NCBI RefSeq assembly: GCF_022213955.1
Contig: NZ_JAKNTW010000009.1
Coordinates: 1-64,000, forward strand
Reading direction: 5' to 3'
DNA: 64,000 nucleotides
Source of the DNA: Dolomitihabitans soli
GTDB taxonomy: Bacteria; Actinomycetota; Actinomycetes; Streptosporangiales; Streptosporangiaceae
Under the pieces are notes generated by a model, which worked only from the letters and a program-made list of their open reading frames with translations, was not told the origin of the DNA and ran no database searches. Every line of letters starts with the position of its first letter. The first letter of the stretch is position 1. Below, piece by piece: positions 16,120 through 25,080 of this stretch. The position numbers and the translations under genes are program-made.

Positions 16120-16898
16120 CCGGAGCCTGGACCGGGGACATGAGCGTCTCCGTTTCCGTGTGCGTGCCCGGTGAGATCTCGGTCGCCGAGGACGTCGAGC
16201 GGCCGCTGGCCAGTGTCGGCAAGCTGCTGCTGCTCGCCGCCACGGCCAGGGGCATCGCCGCCGGCGACCTGGATCCGGCCCGGCCCGTGACACCCCGGGA
16301 CGACGAGTACGTCGGTGGCTCCGGGATCCTGCGGACCCTCTCCCGGCGGGCCTGGCCGGTCGCGGACCTCGCCCTGCTCACGGCGTCGGTGAGCGACAAC
16401 ACCGCGACGAACGCGCTGCTGCGGCACGTCGGGCTCGACCGGGTGGCCCAGGAGTCGGCCACGCTGGGGTTCACCAGGACGAGGCTCATGGACCGGATCC
16501 GCGAACCCCGGTCGCCGGCCGATCCGCCGTACTTCGCGGTGGGTACGGCCGGCGAGCTGGCCCGGTTCGCGGCCGGGCTCGACGGGCGGGCCGAATGGAC
16601 ACGGATCATGCTCGGCTGGATGGCGCAGAACACCGACAGAAGCCTGGTTCCCGCCCTGCTCGACCATGACACCGAGGAGCGGGAGCCGCCCTCCGTGCCC
16701 CGGGAGACGTTCTGGGTGGCGAACAAGACGGGCACCGACTCGGGCGTCAGGACCGACGTGGGCGTGATCGCCGCCGCCCGTCGCATCGGCTACGCCGTAC
16801 TGGCCTCGGGTCCTGCCGGGTCCGACTACGCACTGGTCGAGCGGGTCCGCCAGGCCGGACTCAAGATCGGCCTGCTGGCCCGGCACGACCCCGGCTGA
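16116..16898 (+). CDS. Class A beta-lactamase-related serine hydrolase
   Basis: 260 aa. The three active-site motifs are present: Ser33-Val-Gly-Lys36, Ser93-Asp-Asn95 and Lys204-Thr-Gly206. The omega-loop Glu (Glu166-type, ExxLN) is not recognisable; the region reads DRIREPRSPADPP. There is no signal peptide. A cytoplasmic enzyme without deacylating Glu suggests an amide/ester hydrolase or penicillin-binding relative rather than a resistance beta-lactamase. Translationally coupled to the DsbA-like gene (ATGA). Confidence 0.85.
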   Translation: MTGAWTGDMSVSVSVCVPGEISVAEDVERPLASVGKLLLLAATARGIAAGDLDPARPVTPRDDEYVGGSGILRTLSRRAWPVADLALLTASVSDNTATNALLRHVGLDRVAQESATLGFTRTRLMDRIREPRSPADPPYFAVGTAGELARFAAGLDGRAEWTRIMLGWMAQNTDRSLVPALLDHDTEEREPPSVPRETFWVANKTGTDSGVRTDVGVIAAARRIGYAVLASGPAGSDYALVERVRQAGLKIGLLARHDPG

Positions 16899-16907
16899 GC
16901 CTCCATA

Positions 16908-16922
16908 CCCCGCCGGGCGGGG
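16908..16922. terminator. Short GC hairpin between convergent genes
   Basis: CCCCGC / GCGGGG with a 3-nt loop, in the 46-bp gap between the convergent serine hydrolase and FAD monooxygenase. No T tract. Possible bidirectional terminator of the actinobacterial T-less kind. Confidence 0.4.
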
Positions 16923-16944
16923 ACACGGAGCGGGCCGAAACGGG

Positions 16945-18126
16945 TCAGGCGGCGGCCATCGGGGAGTCCCAGTCGATGTGGTAGCGGTACATCCAGGTGA
17001 GATTGTCGGACGAGGCCGTCTTCTTCAGGAAGAGCGGCATCATCAGGTCGCGGAAGACCCTGGCGACGGGTCCCGCGGCCTTGCTGTTGCTGATCTTGCG
17101 GGAGTAGTCGACCACGCGCTCGGCCCGTTCCCGCCGCAGCCGCTCGAACTCCCGGAAGGCCGCCGCGTGACCGGGCAGGTCGCGCAGGCACTTGGCGAGG
17201 ATCAGCCCGTCCTCGATGGCGAGCGAGGCGCCCTGGCCGGAGCTGGGCGAGGTGGCGTGCGCGGCGTCGCCGATCAGCACCACCCGTCCCGCGTGCCAGT
17301 TCGGGAGGGGCGGCAGGTCGTGGACGGGGTACGGCCGGCCGATGTCGCCGGCGCGGACGACGTCGGCGGAGAAGTTGCCGTCGCCCCGGAACGCGTCGAT
17401 CAGGATCGGCTTCCAGTCGGTCGTTTCGAGCGTCTCGCGGCTCGGCTCCCGCGCCATCGGCAGGTTGGCGAACCACCAGGTCTCACCGGAGGCGGCCACG
17501 GTGTAGCCGAAGAACGCCTTCTTGCCGAAGACCAGGTTGTAGACGCCGGGCGTGCCGGTGAACGCGGGGTCGCGCACGACGCCGCCGAAGCTGATCAGGC
17601 CGGAGTAGCGGGGACCGGGCGCGGCGGGGTCGACGATCCGGCGGGTGCGCGACCTGATGCCGTCCGCGGCGATCAGCACGTCGCCGGTCGCCTCGGTGCC
17701 GTCCGCGAAGCGCGCCACCACCGCCCCGGCCGTCTCCACGACGTCGACCAGGCGTTTGCCGTACACGATCGGGATCTTCCGCGCGGTGGCCTGGTCGCAG
17801 AGGGTCCGGTAGAGGTCGGCGCGCATGATGGTGTGGCTGACCGTGCCGTCGGCCAGGGGCATGCCGTTGGCGACCTGGCCCAGGCGTTTGCCCGTGCCGC
17901 TCCACATCACCATGTCGGAGGTGGGGATGCCGGCGGCCATGACCTCGCGGTGGGCGCCGAGGGTACGCAGCGCGTCGAGCCCGTTGGAGGCGATGTTGAG
18001 GAACGAGCCGATCGTGTCGGCGGTCCCGGTGTACGCCTCGTAGATCTCGGCGTCGATGCCCGCCCGCTGGAGCGCCATGGCGGTCACCGGCCCGCCGATC
18101 CCGCATCCGATGATCAAAGCCTTCAT
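16945..18126 (-). CDS. FAD-dependent monooxygenase (PHBH/aromatic hydroxylase type)
   Basis: 393 aa from ATG 18126. Rossmann GxGxxG (IIGCGIGGPVTAMALQRAG), the DG motif LIAADGIRSRTR and the second FAD motif VLIGDAAHATSPSSGQGASLAIEDG define group A flavoprotein monooxygenases, which use NAD(P)H and O2 to hydroxylate aromatics, including antibiotics such as tetracyclines and rifamycins. Divergent from a MarR regulator with a near-perfect palindrome between the genes, the usual arrangement for induction by a xenobiotic substrate. Confidence 0.92.
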   Translation of the reverse strand: MKALIIGCGIGGPVTAMALQRAGIDAEIYEAYTGTADTIGSFLNIASNGLDALRTLGAHREVMAAGIPTSDMVMWSGTGKRLGQVANGMPLADGTVSHTIMRADLYRTLCDQATARKIPIVYGKRLVDVVETAGAVVARFADGTEATGDVLIAADGIRSRTRRIVDPAAPGPRYSGLISFGGVVRDPAFTGTPGVYNLVFGKKAFFGYTVAASGETWWFANLPMAREPSRETLETTDWKPILIDAFRGDGNFSADVVRAGDIGRPYPVHDLPPLPNWHAGRVVLIGDAAHATSPSSGQGASLAIEDGLILAKCLRDLPGHAAAFREFERLRRERAERVVDYSRKISNSKAAGPVARVFRDLMMPLFLKKTASSDNLTWMYRYHIDWDSPMAAA

Positions 18127-18149
18127 CGTGCTAGCCTCTTCTTCAGATG

Positions 18150-18173
18150 TATTTAGTTCGTCCGAACGAAATA
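18150..18173. promoter_or_regulatory. MarR operator palindrome
   Basis: A 24-bp inverted repeat with arms TATTTAGTTCG (18150-18160) and CGAACGAAATA (18163-18173) around TC. There is one mismatched pair. It lies between the divergent monooxygenase and MarR starts and is AT-rich against its surroundings. The arm length fits a MarR dimer site. Confidence 0.75.
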
Positions 18174-18193
18174 TACGCCGAAGGGGAGCCTGG

Positions 18194-18670
18194 GTGTCAA
18201 GAGATATTTCGGATAATCGAAATAATTTGCTGACGGAGCTCCGGATGATCGGCCGGCAGAACAGCAACGCCGCAGTGATGTTCCACAGCGTGGTGGCGGA
18301 GCGGATGGGACTGGGACTCACCGAGGAGAAGACCGTCGACCTGCTCCAGCGTCTGGGCCCGCTGACCGCCGGCGAGATCGTCCAGCACACCGGACTGGCT
18401 CCGGCCTCCGTCAGCGGCCTGATCGACCGGCTGGTGGCCAAGGGTTTCGTCACCCGTGAGAAGGACCCCGCCGACCGTCGCCGGGTCATCGTCCGGCTCG
18501 ATCACCACCGGCTCACCGGATTCGCCCCGGTCTTCGACGAGCTGATGAACGGCCTCGACGCGCTCTACGCCACCTACACCGAGGAGGAACTGGCGGTGAT
18601 CCTCGACTACCTCCGCCGCGCCACCGCGATCCAGGTCGCCGCCACCGGCGCGATCAGCGGGAAGGGCTAA
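18194..18670 (+). CDS. MarR-family transcriptional regulator
   Basis: 158 aa from GTG 18194, with AAGGGGAG 5 nt upstream. Winged HTH: LGPLTAGEIVQHTGLAPASVSGLIDRLVAKGFVTREKDPADRRRVIVRL (residues about 55-105), containing the DxRR wing. Flanking helices form the dimer interface. Expected to repress the divergent FAD monooxygenase and itself. The first 12 codons (DISDNRNN) are unusually A/T-rich. Its stop overlaps the convergent phosphatase stop by 3 bp. Confidence 0.92.
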   Translation: MSRDISDNRNNLLTELRMIGRQNSNAAVMFHSVVAERMGLGLTEEKTVDLLQRLGPLTAGEIVQHTGLAPASVSGLIDRLVAKGFVTREKDPADRRRVIVRLDHHRLTGFAPVFDELMNGLDALYATYTEEELAVILDYLRRATAIQVAATGAISGKG

Positions 18671-20694
18671 CCGGGCACCCGGAGCGCGATCAGCGCGATG
18701 TCGTCCTTGCCGGTGGTCGCCATGTTGGTCACCAGGTTCTCGCAGAAGGCGTCGAGAGACTCGCCGACGAGATACTCGGCCTGGCGGCGCAACCGGGCCA
18801 GGCCGTCGTCGAGGTGCTCGCCGGGATGCTCGACGAGGCCGTCGGTGTAGAGCAGCAGCGTGGCGCCCGCGGGCAGCGACTCGATGGCGCTGACCCGGGG
18901 ACTGCCCGGCATCATGCCGAGCAGCGGATTGGGCGCGTCCTCCATGAAACGACTCTTGCCGTCGGCGGTGATGAGCAACGGCGGCGGATGCCCGGCCACC
19001 GAGTAGTAGGCCTGCCGGCCGCCGTCCTCCAGCTCCTCGATGCGGGCGAGCACACAGGTGGCGGTCCGCTCGCTGCGCAGGGCGTCCATGGCGACGTCCA
19101 GCCGCCGGAGGATGTCGCCCGGCGGCTCCTGACGGTCCACGGCCAGCCCCCTGAGCATGTTGCGGAGCTGGCCCATGTTCACCGCCGCCGGGAGGTCGTG
19201 CCCGGCCACGTCGCCGATGGTCAGCATGATGGCCCCGTCCGGCAGCACGAAGGCGTCGTACCAGTCGCCGCCCACCTCGGCGTCCGACGGGCTCGCGCGG
19301 TATCTGGCGACGATCTCCAGGTCGGGGATGTGCGGCAGATGGGCCAGCAGACTGCGTTGCAGCGAGAGGGAGATGCGCTGGGTGCGTTGAAAGCGCAGGG
19401 CGTTGCTGAGCGGGCTGTGCGCGTGGTCGAACATCTGGCCCATCAGCGCCACGTCGGACATGCTGATGGGCGGACGGTCCCCGCACGAGGCGGCGGCCAC
19501 CACCGCGGCCACGGTGCCGTCCACGATGACGGGCAGCAGCACCACGGAGTTCGCCTCCGCGGCCTGCATCCAGGACTCCGTGCCCGCGTGCACCACTCCC
19601 CGCGGCGGCGACCCCAACTTGAACGTGCTGCGTACGGCACGCCGCCTGCGCACCGCCCTGGCGAGCCCGCTCTCGGGCGCGAAGTGCTCCGCGTGGTGCG
19701 TCGGCAGGCTGGGCAGCCCCTCCCGTACGGCGGAGGCGGCGCGGTCCAGGATGAGCGGCGCGTTCTCCGGCCGGTCGGGCGCGTCGGGGAAAAGGTAGAT
19801 GCCGCACGCGTCGGCGACCGTGGGCACGATCACGCGGGTCAGGGCGGAGAGCATCTCCTCCAGTCGCACGATGCCCGCCGTCGCGGCGGCGGCGCGGTCG
19901 AGCAGGTCCCTGCGGCGGTCCTCCCGCCACTTCTCCTCGATGTCGGAGCAGGTGGCCACCCACTCGATGAGCTCGTCGTTCTCGCGCACGGGCACCGCGC
20001 GAACCTCGTGGTGCCGGTAGCTGCCGTCCCGCATACGCAGGCGCAGTATGTGCTCCCACAACGAGGTTTGCTCCCGCACCGCCGAGTACCAGGACTCGCG
20101 CGTCGCGGCGAGGTCGTCGGGATGGACGACTTCCTCCCAGCCCGATCCCCTGAACCCCGTCACGGTCTGCCCGGTCGTCGCCTCCCACTCCGGGCTCGCC
20201 TCAAGCGCGTTGCCCTCCGGGTCGGTCAGCAGCACCATCGTGGGCCCGACCCGCACCAGACTCTCGTAGCGCTGCAGAACCCGCCGCCGCTCCTCGGCTA
20301 TCTCCTCGATCCGCTGGGTCGCGGTGACCTGTTCGGTGATGTTCAGGGCCACCGCCAGCACCCCGAACTCTCCCTCCCCCAGCGCGACACGCGACAGACT
20401 GAACCTGAAGAACCGCTCGTACCTCGGCACGTCGGGATAAGCCAGGCGCACCGACACCTCCTCGACGTGCTCCGGCTCGCCGGTGGCCAGAACCCGGTCG
20501 AACTGCTCCAGCCACTCGGTCCCCTCGATGTCGCTGAACGCCTCACGCATGGACACGCCCAGAGGTCGCTGGCCGAACATGACCCGATACGCAGAGTTGG
20601 TGTAGACGAGCCGATGGTCGGCCCCGCTGGTGACGGCTACCCCCACCGGGGCCGGATCGAACACCTCCAGCCCCAACCCGCACGTACGTGTCAT
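18667..20694 (-). CDS. PAS-PAS-GAF-PP2C (SpoIIE) serine phosphatase
   Basis: 675 aa from ATG 20694, with GGAGG 7 nt upstream. The first PAS domain is at about 10-125 and the second at 145-265 (VVHPDDLAATRESW, EVRAVPVRENDE). A GAF domain (about 280-440) and a C-terminal PP2C-like SpoIIE domain (about 455-675) follow, with metal Asp residues in VGGDWYDAF, IGDVAGHD, LYTDGLVE and GKDDIALI. Such proteins dephosphorylate anti-sigma-factor antagonists in partner-switching control of sigma factors. No anti-sigma antagonist lies beside it. Soluble, no membrane helices. Confidence 0.93.
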   Translation of the reverse strand: MTRTCGLGLEVFDPAPVGVAVTSGADHRLVYTNSAYRVMFGQRPLGVSMREAFSDIEGTEWLEQFDRVLATGEPEHVEEVSVRLAYPDVPRYERFFRFSLSRVALGEGEFGVLAVALNITEQVTATQRIEEIAEERRRVLQRYESLVRVGPTMVLLTDPEGNALEASPEWEATTGQTVTGFRGSGWEEVVHPDDLAATRESWYSAVREQTSLWEHILRLRMRDGSYRHHEVRAVPVRENDELIEWVATCSDIEEKWREDRRRDLLDRAAAATAGIVRLEEMLSALTRVIVPTVADACGIYLFPDAPDRPENAPLILDRAASAVREGLPSLPTHHAEHFAPESGLARAVRRRRAVRSTFKLGSPPRGVVHAGTESWMQAAEANSVVLLPVIVDGTVAAVVAAASCGDRPPISMSDVALMGQMFDHAHSPLSNALRFQRTQRISLSLQRSLLAHLPHIPDLEIVARYRASPSDAEVGGDWYDAFVLPDGAIMLTIGDVAGHDLPAAVNMGQLRNMLRGLAVDRQEPPGDILRRLDVAMDALRSERTATCVLARIEELEDGGRQAYYSVAGHPPPLLITADGKSRFMEDAPNPLLGMMPGSPRVSAIESLPAGATLLLYTDGLVEHPGEHLDDGLARLRRQAEYLVGESLDAFCENLVTNMATTGKDDIALIALRVPG

Positions 20695-20838
20695 CACGCT
20701 TCCTCCCGTCCGGTTCCTATGCCCCGATGTGGGGCACATATGTATGGGCGTTTAGGGTCGTGACCTCGTGATTCATCGGCATACCTCTATCTCGGGTGGG
20801 GAGGGACGGGAACGTCCGAACAGGGAGGGGACAAGACG

Positions 20839-22020
20839 ATGAAAGCCGTCACCTGGCACGGAAAACGCGACGTCCGCGTCGAGGAGGTGCCCGATCCCGT
20901 GATCGAGGAGCCCACCGACGCGGTCATCAAGGTGACCTCCAGCGGCATCTGCGGCTCCGACCTGCACCTGTACGAAGTGCTCGGCCCGTTCATGAACGAG
21001 GGCGACATCCTCGGCCACGAACCCATGGGCGTCGTGCAGGAGACCGGCTCCCAGGTCACCCAGATCCGGCCCGGCGACCGGGTGGTCATCCCGTTCACCA
21101 TCTCCTGCGGGCACTGCGCCATGTGCGCGCGGCGGCTCTTCGCCCAGTGCGAGACCACCCAGGTGCGCGACCAGGGCATGGGGGCCGCGCTGTTCGGCTA
21201 CACCAGGCTGTACGGGCAGGTGCCCGGCGGCCAGGCCGAGTATCTCCGCGTGCCGCAGGCCCAGTTCGGCCCGATCAAGGTGCCGGAGGGCCCTCCCGAC
21301 GAGCAGTTCCTCTACCTCTCCGACGTGCTGCCCACCGCGTGGCAGGCGGTGGAGTACGCGGAGATCCCCGAGGGCGGCAGCGTCACGATCTTCGGCCTGG
21401 GTCCGATCGGCCAGATGAGCGCCAGGATCGCCAAGCGCCGCGGCCACCGGGTGATCGGCGTCGACGGAGTGCAGGAGCGACTGCGGATGGCCGAGCGGCA
21501 CGACATCGAGGTGATCGACGCCTCGGCCACCCGGGACGTGCCGGCCGCCGTGCGGGAACTGACCGAGGGCCGGGGCACCGACTCGGTGATCGACGCGGTC
21601 GGCATGGAGGCCCACGGGTCACCGGCCGCCAAGCTCGCCCAGACCATGGCCGGCCTGCTCCCCGACCGGATCGCCGCGTCCGTGCTGCCCACGGCGGGCA
21701 TCGACCGGCTGGCCGCGCTCAACCAGGCCATCGAGACGGTACGGCGAGGCGGCACGATCTCCGTCGTCGGCGTCTACGCGGGCATGGCCGATCCTCTGCC
21801 GATGCTGTCGATGTTCGACAAGGGGATCAGCCTGCGGATGGGACAGACGCACGTCAAGCGGTGGATCGACGACCTGATGCCGCTGGTCTGCGACGACTCC
21901 GATCCGCTCGCCGTACGGGATCTGGCGACCCACAAGGTTTCCCTCGACCAGGTGCCGCAGGCGTACGACACCTTCCAGAAGAAGCGCGAGGGAGCCATCA
22001 AGATCCTGATAAGTCCCTGA
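20839..22020 (+). CDS. Zinc-dependent alcohol dehydrogenase (formaldehyde-dehydrogenase-like MDR)
   Basis: 393 aa. Catalytic-zinc motif SSGICGSDLH (Cys) and GHEPMG (His-Glu). Structural-zinc cysteines CGHCAMCARRLFAQC. NAD-binding GLGPIGQM. The long C-terminal region (EAHGSPAAKLAQ to GISLRMGQTHVKRW) resembles glutathione-independent formaldehyde dehydrogenase and related FdhA-type enzymes. GGGAGGGG lies 8 nt before the ATG. Substrate uncertain; monocistronic. Confidence 0.92.
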   Translation: MKAVTWHGKRDVRVEEVPDPVIEEPTDAVIKVTSSGICGSDLHLYEVLGPFMNEGDILGHEPMGVVQETGSQVTQIRPGDRVVIPFTISCGHCAMCARRLFAQCETTQVRDQGMGAALFGYTRLYGQVPGGQAEYLRVPQAQFGPIKVPEGPPDEQFLYLSDVLPTAWQAVEYAEIPEGGSVTIFGLGPIGQMSARIAKRRGHRVIGVDGVQERLRMAERHDIEVIDASATRDVPAAVRELTEGRGTDSVIDAVGMEAHGSPAAKLAQTMAGLLPDRIAASVLPTAGIDRLAALNQAIETVRRGGTISVVGVYAGMADPLPMLSMFDKGISLRMGQTHVKRWIDDLMPLVCDDSDPLAVRDLATHKVSLDQVPQAYDTFQKKREGAIKILISP

Positions 22021-22045
22021 GCACCGGCCGACGCGAAGTGCAGGC

Positions 22046-22486
22046 TCAGGTCCACCGTGGCTCCGTGCTCTGCGGCCCGCGCCCGTGCAGGTTGACGGCC
22101 GCCTCCGGCCGGTCGCAGGACACCGGCCCCGGGCCGCGCACGTCGAGCACCTCGTCCACCCCGCCGATGAGCGACACCAGCGGCCGCAGCCCGGCCGGCG
22201 TCGCCAGCACCACCCGGTACCCGGGAAACGCCCGCCGCAGCGCCGGAACCACGGCCGGCAGGTTCCCCACGCCCAGCCCGCGCAACACCAGCACCACCGG
22301 CTCCGCCCCGAACGCTGACGACGTCCGCGCGTGACTCGCCGACGGCGCTCCGGTGGGAGACGACGACGCGGGATGGGGGCGCACGGGCGACGACCGCACC
22401 GAGGAGGACCAGGCGGGGGCCGACCGCACGGAGGACGACCACACGGACGAAGGGCGCAGGTCAGGACCGGGGGCGCTCATGGCCAT
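22046..22486 (-). pseudogene. Glycosyltransferase family 9 fragment (N-terminal only)
   Basis: From ATG 22486 (or 22480) to TGA 22046. After a low-complexity Ser/Pro leader it reads VVLVLRGLGVGNLPAVVPALRR, LVSLIGGVDEVLDVRGPGP and AVNLHGRGPQST, the N-terminal Rossmann part of ADP-heptose:LPS heptosyltransferase-type GT9 enzymes. It then stops, about 146 codons in, where intact enzymes run past 300. The donor-binding C-terminal half is missing. The start overlaps the neighbouring SDR stop, as in an operon. Confidence 0.8.
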
Positions 22487-22785
22487 GAGGTTTCTGTGGA
22501 GGGGCGGATCACGAGTTCGCGCAGCTCGCAGCCCGGGGGCTGGCCGAGGGCGAGGACGGCGGCGGCGTCCTCCGGCTGGTTGAGGCGGGCGTCGGGTCCC
22601 GGCTTGTACCGCTCGGCGCGGTCCCCCTCGGCGGCCCGGTCGGACAGGTCGACGATCACGTTGTCCACGTGGTCCCCGTCGCCGGCGAGGCCGTTCACGT
22701 CGATGACCAGCGGCCGCCCCTCTGCATTGGCGGCGGCCCGGCCGAGGCCGGACGCCCCGCCGGTGATCAGAATGTTTCCCAGCAT
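22477..22785 (-). pseudogene. SDR-family oxidoreductase with large internal deletion
   Basis: 102 codons from ATG 22785, with AGGAGAG upstream. The N-terminus is a Rossmann start (NILITGGASGLGRA, then a VIVDLSDRAA strand) and the C-terminus is the typical SDR end (YKPGPDARLNQPEDAAAVL, then PPGCELRELVIRPSTETSW). The middle, including the catalytic Ser/Tyr-x3-Lys, is gone and the reading frame is kept. Intact relatives are about 230-240 aa. Enzymatically dead. Confidence 0.8.
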
Positions 22786-22926
22786 GTGCTCTCCTCACAG
22801 AGCTCCCCCGATGCTCGACACCGGGACTGACCGCTACCGAGAGAAGCGCCTCTCAAACCGCCGATCTCTGAATACCTGCGCAATAGGGCAAATGGTCACC
22901 GTGTGCAGCGGCTCTAGCCGGAGCGC

Positions 22927-23048
22927 GTGCTGACTCACGCCAAGCCTGCGCCGTCCTCTTCGACCGTGACGGCACGCTCGTGATCGACGTTCCCTACAAC
23001 GCCGGTCCCGCGATGGTGCGACCCGCTACGGAGTGGACCGGTTCCTGA
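22927..23048 (+). pseudogene. HAD-IIIA heptose-bisphosphate phosphatase fragment
   Basis: A GTG at 22927 begins LTHAKPA. The reading shifts frame by one missing base near 22949 and continues as AVLFDRDGTLVIDVPYN, the motif-I block of GmhB-like D,D-heptose 1,7-bisphosphate phosphatases, then stops at TGA 23046. Only about 40 of roughly 180 residues remain. Lies divergent from the SDR and GT9 remnants, which belong to the same kind of heptose/glycan locus. Confidence 0.7.
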
Positions 23049-23126
23049 CCGACTGAGACAGGCTGCTGCGCGACACGATTTAAAACCGGACACTGGTTGT
23101 CGTATATCACTGGAACCATCGACGTC

Positions 23127-24035
23127 ATGGAACTAGCAGGAAAGATCGCACTGGTCGCGGGGGCGACGCGTGGCACCGGACGCGGCATCGCGGTGGAACT
23201 CGGCGCAGCGGGGGCCACCGTCTACGTGACCGGACGCTCCACGCGAGGGAACCGTTCGGAGATAGATCGGCCGGAGACGATCGAGGAGACCGCCGAGTTG
23301 GTGACGGCGGCGGGCGGCAGCGGCATCGCCGTCGCGGTGGACCACCTCGACTCGGCGGCGGTCAAGGATTTGGTGGCACGGATCGACCGCGAACAGGGCA
23401 GGCTCGACATCCTGGTCAACGACATCTGGGGTGGCGATCACCTCACCGAATGGGACGTCAAGATCTGGGAGCACGACCTCGACAAGGGCCTGCGGCTGCT
23501 CAGGCTGGGCGTCGAAACCCACCTCGTCACCAGCCACCACGCCCTCCCCCTGCTGATCAGGAACCGGGGCGGCCTGGTGGTCGAGGTCACCGACGGCACC
23601 GCGGAGTACAACGCCGCCAACTACCGGTTGTCCGCCTTCTACGACCTGGCCAAGGCCGCCCCCCTCAGAATGGCGTTCGGGCTTGCCAAGGAACTCGAGG
23701 AGTACGGCGGGACGGCGGTGTGCCTCACTCCCGGCTGGATCCGCTCGGAGGGCATGCTGAACCACTACGGGGTCACCGAGGAGAACTGGCGCGACGCCCT
23801 GACCGACCAGCCGCACTTCGCCATCTCCGAGACCCCCGCGTTCACCGGCCGAGCGGTCGCCGCACTCGCCGCCGACCCCGACGTGCACCGCTGGACCGGG
23901 CAGTCCCTCTCCAGCGGCGGCCTCGCGAAGGTCTACGGCTACACCGACGTCGACGGCAGCCGACCAGACGCGTGGCGCTACCTCGTCGAGGTCGACCAGA
24001 CGAGCAAGGTCGCCGACACGACCGGCTACCGGTGA
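23127..24035 (+). CDS. Short-chain dehydrogenase/reductase (classical SDR)
   Basis: 302 aa from ATG 23127 (TTG 23097 is possible, neither with a good Shine-Dalgarno). Cofactor motif GATRGTGRG at the N-terminus with a TGRST Arg favouring NADP(H). Active site YDLAKAAPLRMAFGLAKELEEYG, preceded by a Ser. Longer than usual, with an insertion after the N-terminal strand and an extended C-terminus. Resembles actinobacterial DUF-annotated SDRs of unknown substrate. It sits right beside the decayed locus but is itself intact. Confidence 0.88.
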   Translation: MELAGKIALVAGATRGTGRGIAVELGAAGATVYVTGRSTRGNRSEIDRPETIEETAELVTAAGGSGIAVAVDHLDSAAVKDLVARIDREQGRLDILVNDIWGGDHLTEWDVKIWEHDLDKGLRLLRLGVETHLVTSHHALPLLIRNRGGLVVEVTDGTAEYNAANYRLSAFYDLAKAAPLRMAFGLAKELEEYGGTAVCLTPGWIRSEGMLNHYGVTEENWRDALTDQPHFAISETPAFTGRAVAALAADPDVHRWTGQSLSSGGLAKVYGYTDVDGSRPDAWRYLVEVDQTSKVADTTGYR

Positions 24036-24060
24036 CACACAGCACCTCGCGTCACCGAGC

Positions 24061-25023
24061 TCACCGATAGAGCATGTCCATCCGCCGCGCCGCCGCGACC
24101 ATCTTCGCGCGCAGCTCCGGCGGATCGAGCACCTCCACCTCCGGCCCGAGGCGGAGTAGCACCCCGTAGGCGACGTCCAGCGACTCCACGGGCAGGACGG
24201 TGCGCACCCAGCCCTCCTCGTCGGGCTCCCCCGCCGCCTCCTTCGCCCGCCGTACGGCCGGCGGCTCGGTGGCGTGGCGCAGCGCGCTCATCCCCGCCGG
24301 GCTCAGCCGTACGGTGACCCGGCCGGCCAGCAGCGACTCCACGAACCCGGCCGACCTGTCCCCCCAGAACCCGGGCAGGTCGAACCCCTCCTCGCGGGCG
24401 AACGTCTCCCCGGTGGGCGTGACGGCCACCATCCGGTCCACCCGGTAGGTGCGGTGGCCGTCACCCACCTGGGCCACCAGGTACCAGACGCTGTTCTTGA
24501 GCACCAGCCCGTACGGCCGGGCCGTACGGGTCACCTCGCGGTCGCGCCGGTAACGCAGCTCGATCTCCTGATCCCGCCAGACGGCGGCGGCCAGGTCGGC
24601 GAGCAGCGGCGGCGGCTCGGCGTCGGCGAACCAGCCGGGCGCGTCCAGGTGGAAACGCTGCCCGGCCCGCTGCGACGCGTCCCGCATGACCGGCGGGAGG
24701 GCGGCGAGCACCTTCAGCCTGGCCGCCGCCACCGCGTCGGCCAACCCCATGTCGGCCATCGGCCCCGGCAGCCCCGACAGGAACAACGCCTCCGCTTCCT
24801 GCCTGGTCAACCCGGTCAGCCGGGTGCGGTATCCCCCGATCAGGCGATATCCACCGGCCCTGCCCCGGTCCGCGTACACCGGCACGCCGGCCGCCGAGAG
24901 CGCCACGATGTCCCGCGCGACGGTCCGCTCCGACACCTCCAGCTCCCTGGCCAGCTCCGCGCCCGTCATCGAGCCCTTCGCCTGCAACATCAACACCAGA
25001 GAGATCAACCGGGCCGCACGCAT
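24061..25023 (-). CDS. WYL-domain transcriptional regulator (DeoR/YafY-like)
   Basis: 320 aa from ATG 25023. N-terminal HTH_11 (RLISLVLMLQAKGSMTGAELARELEVSERTVARDI), then the WYL domain (IELRYRRDREVTRTARPYGLVLKNSVWYLVAQV) and a C-terminal WCX extension. WYL domains bind nucleic acid or nucleotide-like ligands. Convergent with the SDR, which leaves the target unclear. Leader GATTGAGG is a weak ribosome site. Confidence 0.92.
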   Translation of the reverse strand: MRAARLISLVLMLQAKGSMTGAELARELEVSERTVARDIVALSAAGVPVYADRGRAGGYRLIGGYRTRLTGLTRQEAEALFLSGLPGPMADMGLADAVAAARLKVLAALPPVMRDASQRAGQRFHLDAPGWFADAEPPPLLADLAAAVWRDQEIELRYRRDREVTRTARPYGLVLKNSVWYLVAQVGDGHRTYRVDRMVAVTPTGETFAREEGFDLPGFWGDRSAGFVESLLAGRVTVRLSPAGMSALRHATEPPAVRRAKEAAGEPDEEGWVRTVLPVESLDVAYGVLLRLGPEVEVLDPPELRAKMVAAARRMDMLYR

Positions 25024-25080
25024 CCTCAATCCCTACCCGATCCCGCAGCCATCTCCGGTCGTTGGCGTGACCAGGCGGCC

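Noticed and set aside
16986-18156. 392-codon plus-strand frame opposite FAD monooxygenase
   Set aside because: Antisense shadow; Gly/Asp/Arg/Val-rich and no domain.
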